A stretch of 64,000 nt of DNA from an uncultured Pseudomonadota bacterium (GCA_902781465.1 CACZJK010000003.1:170579-234578); one strand, 5' to 3'; counted from the first letter of the stretch, positions 44,526 to 52,926 are shown. The notes: generated by a model not told the origin, from the sequence alone. A program made the numbers and translations.

Positions 44526-45137
44526 AGTTTTGCTACAAGATCATCCACTGCCGTTTCTGATGAGTTGGTAATAGTTTTTTCTACTTCTGTAGTTGGTTTT
44601 ATTATTGGTAATTTTTCTAAAAATGCTTTCTTGTATCGAAAACCGCTTTCACCTAAACCGCCTCCAGCATAATAATGTTTAAAAGCGAAAGCTAATAATT
44701 TAGAATGCAACATTTTCTGTAAATACTCTAGATGTTCTCCTGTCATCAAAAATGAGGTCGCTTCATTATAAAAAGAACCATTTGCATCAAAATAAAATCG
44801 TGGTTCTTGCACAATTTCACTATACATTAATTTTGGCTTATTAAAATCGTCCCAATAACTTATGCTATCCTGTGTTTCAAACCATTCATTATTCGTTTTT
44901 TTGCGTGATTTGAATTTGTTGCCATTAACAATGTGCTCACTACCAGTTTGTTCTAAACGCAGTTTGCCAGTTCCTATCGGACTAGTTGGCAAAACCCAAT
45001 CCCCGTTTATAAGCCAATCTTTAATAGCAGGAAAATCGTTTATATCGTAATGTTTGCTTGGAAAAGTACAAATCAAATACAAATTAGCAAATTCATAACC
45101 ATTTCTTTGAATATCACGGCCTCGTAAAATCGGTCGT
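43937..45137. mobile_element. Invertible DNA segment switching the methyltransferase recognition domain
   Basis: Perfect 19-bp inverted repeats, ACGACCGATTTTACGAGGC at 43937-43955 and its complement at 45119-45137, bound 1201 bp. The two ends encode, in opposite directions, alternative C-terminal recognition domains that both read RPILRG across the repeat in frame. Flipping the segment would join residues 1-902 of the methyltransferase to the other 220-residue domain. A serine invertase gene begins 57 bases beyond the right repeat. Confidence 0.88.
44474..45082 (-). CDS. Silent alternative target-recognition domain of the methyltransferase
   Basis: The frame continues upstream to the inverted repeat at 45137 (RPILRGRDIQRNGYEFANLYLICTF...), so the ATG at 45082 is incidental. 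It is a C-terminal cassette, not an independent gene. It parallels the expressed domain in FPAIKDWL, YWDDFNKPKLMYSE, FLMTGEHLEYLQKMLHSK and LYDLSDSEIQFI, but the recognition parts differ, which predicts a different DNA target. Its 3' end overlaps the expressed copy by 52 bases on the opposite strand. There is no ribosome-binding site at its ATG. Confidence 0.85.
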   Translation of the reverse strand: MYLICTFPSKHYDINDFPAIKDWLINGDWVLPTSPIGTGKLRLEQTGSEHIVNGNKFKSRKKTNNEWFETQDSISYWDDFNKPKLMYSEIVQEPRFYFDANGSFYNEATSFLMTGEHLEYLQKMLHSKLLAFAFKHYYAGGGLGESGFRYKKAFLEKLPIIKPTTEVEKTITNSSETAVDDLVAKLYDLSDSEIQFISSSDK

Positions 45138-45194
45138 TTTATTTAAGCTATTATTATTAGATCTGGGAAAGGTACAAACAAATAGGATAAAAAC

Positions 45195-45797
45195 ATGATA
45201 TACGCTTATATAAGGGTTAGTACCGACAAACAAACAACAGAAAATCAACGGTATGAAATAAACAAATATTGCCTAACAAACAATATTCAGGTGGATAAAT
45301 GGGTTGAAGAAACAATTAGTGCAACCAAAGACCTAAACAAACGCAAACTAGGCAGAATTATTAAACAGCTACATAATGGGGATATATTGTTAGCCAGTGA
45401 ATTATCAAGATTAGGACGTAGGCTGCTTGAGGTTATGTCTATATTGAATCATTGCATAAATACTGGGATTAATGTTTGGACAATCAAAGATAATTTCAAA
45501 TTAGACACGGGAATACAATCAAAAGTTCTAGCATTTGCGTTTGGGCTGGCAGCCGAAATCGAAAAAAATTTGATTTCGCAAAGGACCAAGCAAGCATTGG
45601 AAGCAAAAAGAGCAGCAGGTGTTATATTAGGAAGACCCAAAGGCCGTTTAAGCACCAAATTGAAATTAACGGGTAAAGAAAACGATATAATATCTTTATT
45701 ACAAACAGGGATGTCTAAAAGGAAAGTAGCAAATAAACTAAAAGTGAACAGAAATACATTGGCTAAGTTTCTAAAAAGGTTAAATTTGAATGTGTAA
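45195..45797 (+). CDS. Serine recombinase / DNA invertase
   Basis: A 200-aa small serine recombinase of the Hin/Gin/resolvase type. It has YIRVSTDKQT with the nucleophile Ser, LASELSRLGRRLLEVMSIL, the conserved GLAAEIEKNLISQRTKQALEAKRAAG E-helix, GRPKGR and a C-terminal HTH (GMSKRKVANKLKVNRNTLAKFL). Its gene starts 57 bases from the right 19-bp inverted repeat, so it almost certainly flips the neighbouring recognition-domain segment. Confidence 0.93.
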   Translation: MIYAYIRVSTDKQTTENQRYEINKYCLTNNIQVDKWVEETISATKDLNKRKLGRIIKQLHNGDILLASELSRLGRRLLEVMSILNHCINTGINVWTIKDNFKLDTGIQSKVLAFAFGLAAEIEKNLISQRTKQALEAKRAAGVILGRPKGRLSTKLKLTGKENDIISLLQTGMSKRKVANKLKVNRNTLAKFLKRLNLNV

Positions 45798-45860
45798 TCA
45801 AAATAATTTAGGCTTTTTTTGCAAATGATTATAAAATATGGAAGACAATGGGACAGATAA

Positions 45861-46190
45861 CTAATACTCCTTATTCAAAATTTTCTGCTCTTGTTCTTTA
45901 ACGTATCTTCCAAATTTGCTTCCTTGGTAGTTGTTTTCTTCAAATGCTGCTGGGAAAGCTTGCATGAGAGAACTTAACTTGTATACCAAATCTGCCGTTA
46001 CCTTAAGTTGATCACCAGTATCAAGGAAAGTAACATTTTCTGGCCACGTTATACCTGAAAATTCACCTTCTTCATCAAAGAATACCACAATCCCAGAAAT
46101 TTGAATATAGTTATCAAGGATAAAAACCACCTCTTGCTCATTTGTGTTTCCATCCTTTGCTTCTGTCTTTAATACTCTTGTAACATGCAT
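45861..46190 (-). CDS. Hypothetical protein
   Basis: The ATG at 46190 has GAGGTTTATT upstream. The 109-aa product (MHVTRVLKTEAKDGNTNEQE...) has no signal peptide or membrane segment and no recognised family; it alternates strands (VVFILDNYIQISGIVVFFDEEGEF) with a helical C-terminus. Its upstream region shares ATAGAACTCGTTTT with that of the gene at 47262, suggesting shared control. Confidence 0.6.
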   Translation of the reverse strand: MHVTRVLKTEAKDGNTNEQEVVFILDNYIQISGIVVFFDEEGEFSGITWPENVTFLDTGDQLKVTADLVYKLSSLMQAFPAAFEENNYQGSKFGRYVKEQEQKILNKEY

Positions 46191-46419
46191 AATAAACCTC
46201 TCATATTTAATAGAACTCGTTTTTAATTCTAAAAATATGTGTCTGGAGTTTTTTTGTTGTTCTATATACATAAGCTAGGTGATAAATCGATATGCTCCTG
46301 ATGTTTTGGACTCCTATGGTTGGTCAGGATTTTATTGATCTATTTTTTAATCCTTTTGTTTATAGAGTTGACATCGCCTAGCTTTGTAAAAGTGCCAAAA
46401 TGCACGTTTCTATTTGTGT
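46191..46419. other. Intergenic region with inverted repeat and shared motif
   Basis: It contains ATAGAACTCGTTTT (46210-46223), repeated at 47318-47331, and a long-range inverted repeat AAGCTAGG.GAT / ATC.CCTAGCTT (about 46271-46282 and 46375-46386), followed by a GTGC/GCAC hairpin. No ORF with a ribosome-binding site is visible, so a small RNA is possible. Confidence 0.35.
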
Positions 46420-47262
46420 TTATTTTGGTATCTCTATCAGAATATCTTCTAAATAACTAATAGTGCATATACCGTTTCTATATATCTCGTTTGTGCCGTC
46501 ACCAAGGCAAATAGGGGCAACATAGCATTTATAACGATCATCAATAAAATAATTATTTTTAAAATCGGTTGCGTTATATGTTTGTAGTTTTTCCCTGTTA
46601 TCGACTTGCTTTACAAAAACCTGACAGACATTTCCTTCGGAATCGCAAAAGCGTATATTGTCGAAAGGCCAGTCATCCCGAAAGATGTTACATGAAAATA
46701 TTTCCATCTCTTCGCTTTCCATTGCACCAATTATTGTTCTTACGGAAATAAGAAGTCTTTCGTATGTGGATATCGGTGTCGGATCATCAGATGCGACAGT
46801 TAAAGGATTTATTTCTTGTTCTGTCTCTACGTCCACCAATTTTAAAGCTACAGAAAAGGTTCGTGATATACCTGTATCTTTTCCATAAATATATAAAAAG
46901 CACGGAATAAACTTATACTCATATGAGTAGCTTATGAATTCTTCTATTGGATTTATTTCATCAGGTGGAAATTCTTCTTCTTGTCGTTCTCCATTGATGA
47001 AATACACAAATTTTATAGCAAATACAGAGTTTTTATACTGAAAAATCAGATCTGCAAATGATTTTTCGTTTGTATTGGTTTTTAACCACGAGAAACCCTT
47101 GGTCTGTTTCATAATTTTGTTTTCGATATGTTTCTTTGCTAACTCTGTGACTGTATATGGGCAAAAAAATCCTTCCCCTCTGAAAGCTATTCTGGTGTCG
47201 GGGTTGCAGTTTTGTACTTTTACCCCCATTTTTATTTTATTATTTATTATATTGTTAGACAT
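46420..47262 (-). CDS. Hypothetical island protein
   Basis: A 280-aa soluble protein with a good AAGGAGTAC ribosome-binding site. I do not recognise it. The N-terminus is basic (IINNKIKMGVKVQNCN), followed by an alpha/beta region rich in aromatic residues (FSWLKTNTNEKSFADLIFQYKNSVFAIKFVYFINGE) and a C-terminal beta-rich part. It lies in the replication/excision half of the island, divergent from the AlpA-like gene. Confidence 0.65.
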   Translation of the reverse strand: MSNNIINNKIKMGVKVQNCNPDTRIAFRGEGFFCPYTVTELAKKHIENKIMKQTKGFSWLKTNTNEKSFADLIFQYKNSVFAIKFVYFINGERQEEEFPPDEINPIEEFISYSYEYKFIPCFLYIYGKDTGISRTFSVALKLVDVETEQEINPLTVASDDPTPISTYERLLISVRTIIGAMESEEMEIFSCNIFRDDWPFDNIRFCDSEGNVCQVFVKQVDNREKLQTYNATDFKNNYFIDDRYKCYVAPICLGDGTNEIYRNGICTISYLEDILIEIPK

Positions 47263-47572
47263 AATGTACTCCTTAGGTTTAGTAACTATTATTTGTACGT
47301 GTTATCTGTACATATAAATAGAACTCGTTTTGTAAAAATATTTTCTGAAAAATTTTTTTTAGTGGTTGAAACAGGAGATAAAACAACAAACTATTTGCTA
47401 TATAATGTGATTATATGCTATGCTCATACATATTCAGAAAAGGGGTATGTTTTCGGTACTAAGCTCACAGATTCCCACAAAAATACTGTATATAAGCAGT
47501 TTTTTATTAATTTTTATGAGTGCACTTTCATATGTTTTTGAGGTTCTTATATATAAGAACATAAGGAATATT
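47263..47572. promoter_or_regulatory. Divergent regulatory region with an 18-bp perfect palindrome
   Basis: GTTCTTATATATAAGAAC (47543-47560) is a perfect palindrome ending 12 bases before the ATG of the AlpA-like gene, overlapping where its mRNA should start. The copy of ATAGAACTCGTTTT at 47318-47331 lies on the side of the leftward gene. Nothing else with coding support is seen in these 310 bases. Confidence 0.5.
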
Positions 47573-47803
47573 ATGATCAATAATAAGATGCTTTATGAAT
47601 GTCCTTTGATCACAGTGGCAGAACTTGCAGATATGTTACATCTTAGTAAAAGCTTCCTGTACCATGATATTTATAAAGCCAAACAAAAACACACTAGACC
47701 TTTGTTACCTCATATAAAGCTGGGGGGACGTATCTTTTATAGAACTAGCGATGTCAAAGACATGATAGATAAAGAATTCAGTAAACCCATAAACTTTTTT
47801 TAG
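47573..47803 (+). CDS. AlpA/excisionase-like HTH protein
   Basis: The ATG at 47573 follows ATAAGGAATATT. The 76-aa product has a MerR/AlpA-type helix-turn-helix (LITVAELADMLHLSKSFLYHDIYKAK) and the IKLGGRIFYRTSDVKDMIDKEF tail typical of AlpA and Xis-like proteins of satellites and integrative elements. Its promoter holds the 47543-47560 palindrome, so it may regulate itself. Confidence 0.78.
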   Translation: MINNKMLYECPLITVAELADMLHLSKSFLYHDIYKAKQKHTRPLLPHIKLGGRIFYRTSDVKDMIDKEFSKPINFF

Positions 47804-47829
47804 ATCTTCTGTTTCTAGTTATCCTTTCG

Positions 47830-48804
47830 TTATTCATGGATTATTGTATATCGAATCATCTTTAAAGTTATCCACTTGGCTTTGTCTAAAACCTTTCCTT
47901 TTATAATATTTGGATGCTTCATTATAACAAACCAGACAGATAACCATGAGAATATTATCTCATAAAGCTTAAAAGTTGTTTCTTTGACTGAAGTATAAAT
48001 AGGTGTTCCAAATCCAGTAGTATATATTTGTTTAATTTTTGGTGTTTTATTTACATACTGTTCCCAATCAATATTAAACCATGTCTTTAAATCAAATATA
48101 TAGCTTTTTTCTTGCTCTGCTGTTGTTTCTTTTAGATTTTTTAGCATATATGCCAATAATCCTGGTTTATAATAAACCCTTTGAATTTTAAATACAGTTT
48201 TATAAAATTTGTGTTTTTTTATAACTGCAGATGCTGCCATATCTAATTGTGTTATAATGTTGTCTTGTATGCGTTCTTTCCACGTTGGTTCCCAATCAAT
48301 AGTAAATAAATGTAAATGATAAAAACCTTTTTCACAACACTCCATAACTCCTTTAAAAGGTAATGCACAACCAGGTTTCTTCCATCTATTAGAGCCTACA
48401 AAATAGTATTCAAATTCCCTAAGAATTTGTCTGTATCGTTGCTTCGCTAAATCGTGATTACGGGTTCTTATTAATCCTTCTTTGTTTGCGTGCGGTAATT
48501 TAATTGTAATGAAATATGTTGGATTATATTGACTTAGATAATCAAACCATAATTGTTGATATCTTGTTAAAACTATGTTTTCAGGGTTACCTGTTTCTTC
48601 AGATATTTTTTGTCTGAATTTTCCGTTATCGGTATAATCAAATTCACCACCATAAACTCTTAATAACTCTTGTAGAGATAAATGATATTTTTTCTTATCC
48701 CACCCTGTATAAAAAGACTTTGTTTTTATTACTTCACCATACTTAGATATGAACATTTCTAATTCTTCATTACTTAATGATTTTATATTTATGGTTGGTT
48801 TCAA
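47830..48804 (-). CDS. HUH-endonuclease replication initiator-like protein
   Basis: A 324-aa protein with the features of rolling-circle Rep/HUH proteins: a strand YFITIKLP as motif 1, the metal-binding HUH as FYHLHLF (about residue 165) and a downstream Tyr/Lys helix PGLLAYMLKNLKE as candidate motif 3. The C-terminus has a hydrophobic stretch (EIIFSWLSVWFVIM). It could nick the element for rolling-circle replication or transfer, as in satellites and inoviruses. The assignment is from motifs only. Confidence 0.65.
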   Translation of the reverse strand: MKPTINIKSLSNEELEMFISKYGEVIKTKSFYTGWDKKKYHLSLQELLRVYGGEFDYTDNGKFRQKISEETGNPENIVLTRYQQLWFDYLSQYNPTYFITIKLPHANKEGLIRTRNHDLAKQRYRQILREFEYYFVGSNRWKKPGCALPFKGVMECCEKGFYHLHLFTIDWEPTWKERIQDNIITQLDMAASAVIKKHKFYKTVFKIQRVYYKPGLLAYMLKNLKETTAEQEKSYIFDLKTWFNIDWEQYVNKTPKIKQIYTTGFGTPIYTSVKETTFKLYEIIFSWLSVWFVIMKHPNIIKGKVLDKAKWITLKMIRYTIIHE

Positions 48805-48839
48805 TTAATCCTCCTTATTTATTATTAGTATTATTATTA

Positions 48840-48980
48840 ATAGTATTTCAACCTCGCAAATGTCTCATGCATTGCAAGTTAAGTTGTTTCTGATAGGGCA
48901 ATCTGTGATAGAAACAGAATTTATACCACGGATTACCTTTTGTGTTAGAACTGTTATGTTTAGTAACAGTGTTGTTTTTC
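48840..48980. other. Hairpin-rich AT region beside the Rep gene (candidate origin)
   Basis: GTTTCT and AGAAAC (about 48885-48914) can pair around a 20-base loop, and ACTGTTA-N7-TAACAGT (48950-48970) forms a perfect 7-bp stem. They lie just upstream of the Rep-like gene, a common place for a double-strand origin. ACCTCGCAAAT here is repeated at about 34270 near the left island end. No coding sequence is seen. Confidence 0.4.
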
Positions 48981-49039
48981 TTTCTTTATTTTGTATAAAA
49001 TACAGAGCTTTATGAATGTTTAGAATATGCGTTATTACA

Positions 49040-49252
49040 TCATATTGTTGCGATTTGAATTGTGTGTGCGGCTCTGTATTTATCCAAAGTGCTCTTTAAG
49101 TAGCAGACCTTCTTACCATCTTTAAAGTAGGGAAGATCTTCTTTGCTACCTTTGCATCTATATACTGCCAATACCCCAGTAGTAGTTCCTAAGTATTTAG
49201 CGGCTTCAGCAGTGCTCATAAGAGGGTCAAAATTTTCTTTCGCTTCGTACAT
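49040..49252 (-). CDS. Excisionase-like HTH protein
   Basis: A 70-aa protein with the DNA-binding layout of Xis/MerR-type domains: MSTAEAAKYLGTTTGVLAVYRCKG, then DLPYFKDGKKVCYLKSTLDKYRAAH. The start at 49252 leaves two 21-bp palindromes (49273 and 49336) in its promoter, the same motif as before the integrase. This is expected if one repressor controls excision and integration together. Confidence 0.8.
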   Translation of the reverse strand: MYEAKENFDPLMSTAEAAKYLGTTTGVLAVYRCKGSKEDLPYFKDGKKVCYLKSTLDKYRAAHTIQIATI

Positions 49253-49272
49253 TTTATAATCCTTTATTTGTA

Positions 49273-49356
49273 TACAGTATTTACACTACTGCAGATATTG
49301 TTAAAAAGAAAAACCAGATGAATCGGTTTGTTTTTTACAGTAGTAATAATACTGCA
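49273..49356. promoter_or_regulatory. Two 21-bp palindromic operators upstream of the Xis-like gene
   Basis: TACAGTA-N7-TACTGCA at 49273-49293 and TACAGTA-N7-TACTGCA at 49336-49356. The arms and spacing match the three sites upstream of the integrase more than 13 kb away. Confidence 0.7.
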
Positions 49357-49446
49357 ATAAAATAAAAAGTCAAGCCAAAAAAGAAAAAATTAATTTTTAT
49401 AAGGGTTTACCGTGATGTGTCTATAAACACTATAAAAAACGATATT

Positions 49447-51897
49447 TTATGGTAAAAATTTATCTAATTCAAACTTAAAGAAATCGTCAGAAGTGTTTTT
49501 GTATTCTGAAAATTGCTCATTATATGTTAAATTTCCGATATTGTTTATTGATAAATTTTCCAATTGGTTATCTACAATTAGTTTATTTATTATATTTAGA
49601 CTCAATCCTAATTTGCTTAAGGCTAAAATTAGCTCATCGTTAGTACCATATACCAAATAATTATAAATGTCTTCAGATATAATTTCGTAATCTAACATTA
49701 ATTGGAAAAATTTATTTAATTTAAAACTTACAAAATCTTCTTCTAGTTTTATTTTAACAATGGATATATTCACTATATCGGCAAATGTTTTTGTTGTTAG
49801 ATTTATATAAAAATTTTGATTTTTTGTATAACAGCCATATTCATTACATTCTCCATATCCTTGAGTTCCAATCCATAAATATGGGTTGTGTGCTTTGTTG
49901 GCTGAGAGGTATCTAGCCATTAGAGAGATTTGTTCTTTTAATGATTTTTTTCTGTATTTGGTTATAAGATTGTAGTAATAACCTTGGGTTTTAATATTAA
50001 TTAACCGTTTAAATTCTTTGTCTTTTATATGGTTGGATACATCGGATAAAAATATATTATTCAACACTTGGAATATATATTCTTTTTCCGATAAAACCCC
50101 GTTGTTTTCTTTATAATTTTCTATTTTTCTCATAATTGTTGTACATAATTCATCATCCATGTCATATATTGTATTCATGCCCAACTTTAACATGTTTTGC
50201 TTTAATATTTGTACATCGTTATTAGCACAATCAAATACTATTGTTTCGTTTTGTATTATTTGTTCGCATTTTTGTTTCTGTTTTTGACCATCTTCTGTTG
50301 CTTCGTTAAATTTCGACATGTCAAAAGTATCTAATAAAGGATTATCAACCTCATCTTTAAAGTCAGAAGTTCTTAATAGCTCTATTTTTTTCTGCATACT
50401 ACAGGAACAAAACTCCTCATTGTTTTCTATAAAATGAATTGTCGGTAATAGTTTTGATAAGTTATCAATAGAGTCCGTGAACACCATATTTAACCGATTA
50501 ACTCTACCAATCAGATTAATAATAGAATTTTTTGATAATCCGAAAGCATCTACGATAAATAAGGTATCAAAAGGTAAATTTATACCCTCTAGTATCACAT
50601 TATTTGCGATTAAAAATTTTATCTGTGGGATTTTATTAAACTTGTATTCCAAATAGTCCTTTATATCATCTGGTATTTTACCATGGATATACATTATCCC
50701 TTTGTTTAAATATTTAGAAATATAAAAGTCTTCGTGAACATATTTGTTTAAAGTATCTATTATTTGGATAATTTCGTTATTAACTTCCATATCAGGAGCA
50801 TTCATAAATAACCGTTTTGCAAATTTTTCTATTTTTGTTGGGGAATAAAGATATATAAAATTTTTTTCTTTGGCATATGTGGTGATATATTGCAAATAAT
50901 TATCTGCATGTCGATCAATGGAATAGAATTGGTTAAAAAATCTATTGTATATAAGTATTTCACCATTATTTGAATATTCATAAATTATAGGTTCTTTAAT
51001 ATTGAAAGATATTTTATATTCTCTGATATGTTGATTTCCCAAGGAAATATTTTGACTGTTTCTTATTAACGGAGACAAATACAATATTTTAATATCCCCA
51101 TTCCTGATTTTTGATAATTTAACAAGTCTGCTTAATAAAATACTTCTATCCGTGTTTTCTAACAATCTATGTGCTTCATCTATATATAAAACATCAAAAG
51201 ACACATCTGGATGTTTTTCCAGTAATCTTAATGCTCGTTCTTGTGTAAACACCACAATAAAACGCTCGTCGTCATTATCGTACATTTCATCATGAATTAA
51301 TACACGCATATTAAGAAATGCTTTTTTTATATTTTTATACGTTTGCATTAACAACGATTTTGTTGGTACTATCACAGCAAATCTATTAAAAATACTTAGG
51401 TTTTGCTTGATATGTTCTATTATAATCTGGCTCTTTCCAAAGGAAGTTGGTGCAACATAACTTATATAAGACTCTTGTGAAGATAAAATGCCTATTCGTG
51501 ATGTGTTTTGTTCTTTTGTTTCTAGTATGCCATTATGAGAAAATAATGTTGTTGTTGCAGCAAAAATGGTTTCGGTTAATATAGATTTATCAAAGTTTAG
51601 AGCTTTTTTAATTATAACATCAGAAACTGGATAGAATCCCATATTTACAGACAAATCATACAATGGACTCCAGTCTTGAAACAAAATAGAATATTTTAGA
51701 ATTATAAAATAAGCAAACTCTAAAGCTGTTTTATAAGTGTTATCTTTTTGATATTGTTCAAATAGCAAAATAGCAAGACTTAACAAAAATTGTTTTTCTT
51801 CATTATTGAGAGAAGTATCCGATAAAAACAACCTCTTTATTATATTATTAACCTCTGGAAAATCTCTTAAATTGGTAATTTGTACAGCTTCGCTCAT
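49447..51897 (-). CDS. hamB: Hachiman-type helicase HamB
   Basis: An 816-aa SF2 helicase with a long helical N-terminus, Walker A APTSFGKS (near residue 149), VIVPTKSL, Walker B as YIDEAHRLL, and a second lobe with IANNVILEGINLPFDTLFIVDAF and LIGRVNRLN. It lies one base after a DUF1837-like gene, which is the two-gene layout of the Hachiman anti-phage system, where HamB unwinds or senses DNA and licenses the HamA nuclease. Recognition rests on gene order and partner rather than on a profile search. Confidence 0.78.
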   Translation of the reverse strand: MSEAVQITNLRDFPEVNNIIKRLFLSDTSLNNEEKQFLLSLAILLFEQYQKDNTYKTALEFAYFIILKYSILFQDWSPLYDLSVNMGFYPVSDVIIKKALNFDKSILTETIFAATTTLFSHNGILETKEQNTSRIGILSSQESYISYVAPTSFGKSQIIIEHIKQNLSIFNRFAVIVPTKSLLMQTYKNIKKAFLNMRVLIHDEMYDNDDERFIVVFTQERALRLLEKHPDVSFDVLYIDEAHRLLENTDRSILLSRLVKLSKIRNGDIKILYLSPLIRNSQNISLGNQHIREYKISFNIKEPIIYEYSNNGEILIYNRFFNQFYSIDRHADNYLQYITTYAKEKNFIYLYSPTKIEKFAKRLFMNAPDMEVNNEIIQIIDTLNKYVHEDFYISKYLNKGIMYIHGKIPDDIKDYLEYKFNKIPQIKFLIANNVILEGINLPFDTLFIVDAFGLSKNSIINLIGRVNRLNMVFTDSIDNLSKLLPTIHFIENNEEFCSCSMQKKIELLRTSDFKDEVDNPLLDTFDMSKFNEATEDGQKQKQKCEQIIQNETIVFDCANNDVQILKQNMLKLGMNTIYDMDDELCTTIMRKIENYKENNGVLSEKEYIFQVLNNIFLSDVSNHIKDKEFKRLINIKTQGYYYNLITKYRKKSLKEQISLMARYLSANKAHNPYLWIGTQGYGECNEYGCYTKNQNFYINLTTKTFADIVNISIVKIKLEEDFVSFKLNKFFQLMLDYEIISEDIYNYLVYGTNDELILALSKLGLSLNIINKLIVDNQLENLSINNIGNLTYNEQFSEYKNTSDDFFKFELDKFLP

Positions 51898-51898
51898 A

Positions 51899-52657
51899 TT
51901 AACCTTCTAAATATTGTTTGAACATGTTATAGCTTTTCTGGGTTACACATATCACATGTATATTTTTGCCCTTTAATACTTGCATGTTTTTAATAGATTC
52001 TTTTATTCTGTTATGATCATATTGCTCCCAAATACCATTTAGAAATATAGTTGCACAAGGTACTATATTAAGTTCCTCAATAGAGTGATATGTATGGTTT
52101 GTAAAATCATCAGATAATTTTTTTATGGTTTGTCGCAGTGTTTTCTTTGTGCCTACAATTTTTGCGTGGTTGTAGGCATTAAGCCATGGGTTGTTTGATT
52201 CTCCTGTTGAAACCTTTTGTTTTAAATCGTTAAACGCTTCTCTAACTTTCGAAGCGTGACTTATCCCAACAGATGTTGAATCTCCAGATTTGCTTTCCAT
52301 AATCCACAGTTTTTCGGCGTCTGAATACAATCCGTCAAATCCTTTTTTTATAGTGCCTGTTTCTAAATTTAAAAATAGACACTCTTGATTGAATCCTATT
52401 TGTCTCATATATAAATGTATAAAAAATTCTGCTATCGCCCCTTTTTGAGTTGCTTCGGACCAAGAATTTAACCTTTGCGTTAGAATTATTTTAGCATTTT
52501 GCAAATCGTCTGGTTCGTCCAAACAAATCTGACTAAGGTTATTATCAATTATATTTTTTAAGGTGTTGCCTATACGTTCCACATCAACTATACTGATGTG
52601 GATATTGTCATCTATATCAAATTCTGTAACAGAAAAAGGTATTTCCTGCTCTGACAT
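51899..52657 (-). CDS. hamA: Hachiman-type nuclease HamA (DUF1837)
   Basis: A 252-aa protein with the DUF1837 pattern: WSEATQKGAIAEFFIHLYMRQIG, then a PD-(D/E)xK-like core KKGFDGLYSDAEKLWIMESKSG (Asp in GFDG, ESK as E-x-K), and a C-terminal half ending IHVICVTQKSYN. In Hachiman, HamA is the DNA-degrading effector controlled by HamB. The catalytic residues appear intact. It is the first gene of the pair, at the right end of the island. Confidence 0.8.
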   Translation of the reverse strand: MSEQEIPFSVTEFDIDDNIHISIVDVERIGNTLKNIIDNNLSQICLDEPDDLQNAKIILTQRLNSWSEATQKGAIAEFFIHLYMRQIGFNQECLFLNLETGTIKKGFDGLYSDAEKLWIMESKSGDSTSVGISHASKVREAFNDLKQKVSTGESNNPWLNAYNHAKIVGTKKTLRQTIKKLSDDFTNHTYHSIEELNIVPCATIFLNGIWEQYDHNRIKESIKNMQVLKGKNIHVICVTQKSYNMFKQYLEG

Positions 52658-52807
52658 AAGTTTCTAGCTTCCTTTTGTTCTGTATATTACACAATAAAAA
52701 TGAAAATTCCATCGATTTATACTACTTTTAGACATATAAAAACAGGTAGGATTATTAACCAGATTTAACCAGAATTAATGGAATTAGTTGGATTCTAGTA
52801 GGATTTT

Positions 52808-52843
52808 AAAAAGGGCTTCAAAACAAAAAGTCTTGAAAGCCCC
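52808..52843 (-). terminator. Terminator downstream of tRNA-Asn
   Basis: On the minus strand GGGCTTTCAA pairs with TTGAAGCCC (one bulge) and is followed by TTTTTAAA. This terminator lies on the island side of the tRNA, so it was probably brought in by the element. Confidence 0.7.
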
Positions 52844-52851
52844 GGAAATCT

Positions 52852-52926
52852 GGCTCGGGCAGTTGGATTCGAACCAACGACATACGGATTAACAGTCCGT
52901 TGTTCTACCGACTGAACTATGCCCGA
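52852..52926 (-). tRNA. tRNA-Asn (anticodon GTT)
   Basis: Acceptor TCGGGCA with TGCCCGA, discriminator G, encoded CCA (plus-strand TGG 52852-52854), anticodon stem ACGGA/TCCGT around CTGTTAA giving GTT, and T arm GTTGG-TTCGAAT-CCAAC. It is the integration site of the island. Confidence 0.96.

Larger units (their letters stand above)
33864..52857. mobile_element. Integrative defence island at tRNA-Asn
   Basis: The left edge has GGAAATCTTGGCTC (33864-33877) and the right edge GGAAATCTGGCTC (52845-52857), the latter spanning the tRNA-Asn CCA end. A second repeat pair, GACA-C/T-ACGGATTAACAGT (34041-34058 and 52879-52896), matches the tRNA anticodon arm. Inside are integrase, Xis-like, AlpA-like and HUH Rep-like genes, restriction-modification, a DNA invertase and a Hachiman pair, all AT-rich and unlike the flanks in codon use. 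Which repeat is the true crossover site is not settled. Confidence 0.75.

Noticed and set aside
44474-45082. The minus-strand 202-aa frame as an independent protein
   Set aside because: It continues in frame to the inverted repeat without a start signal; it is a silent 3' cassette of the methyltransferase.
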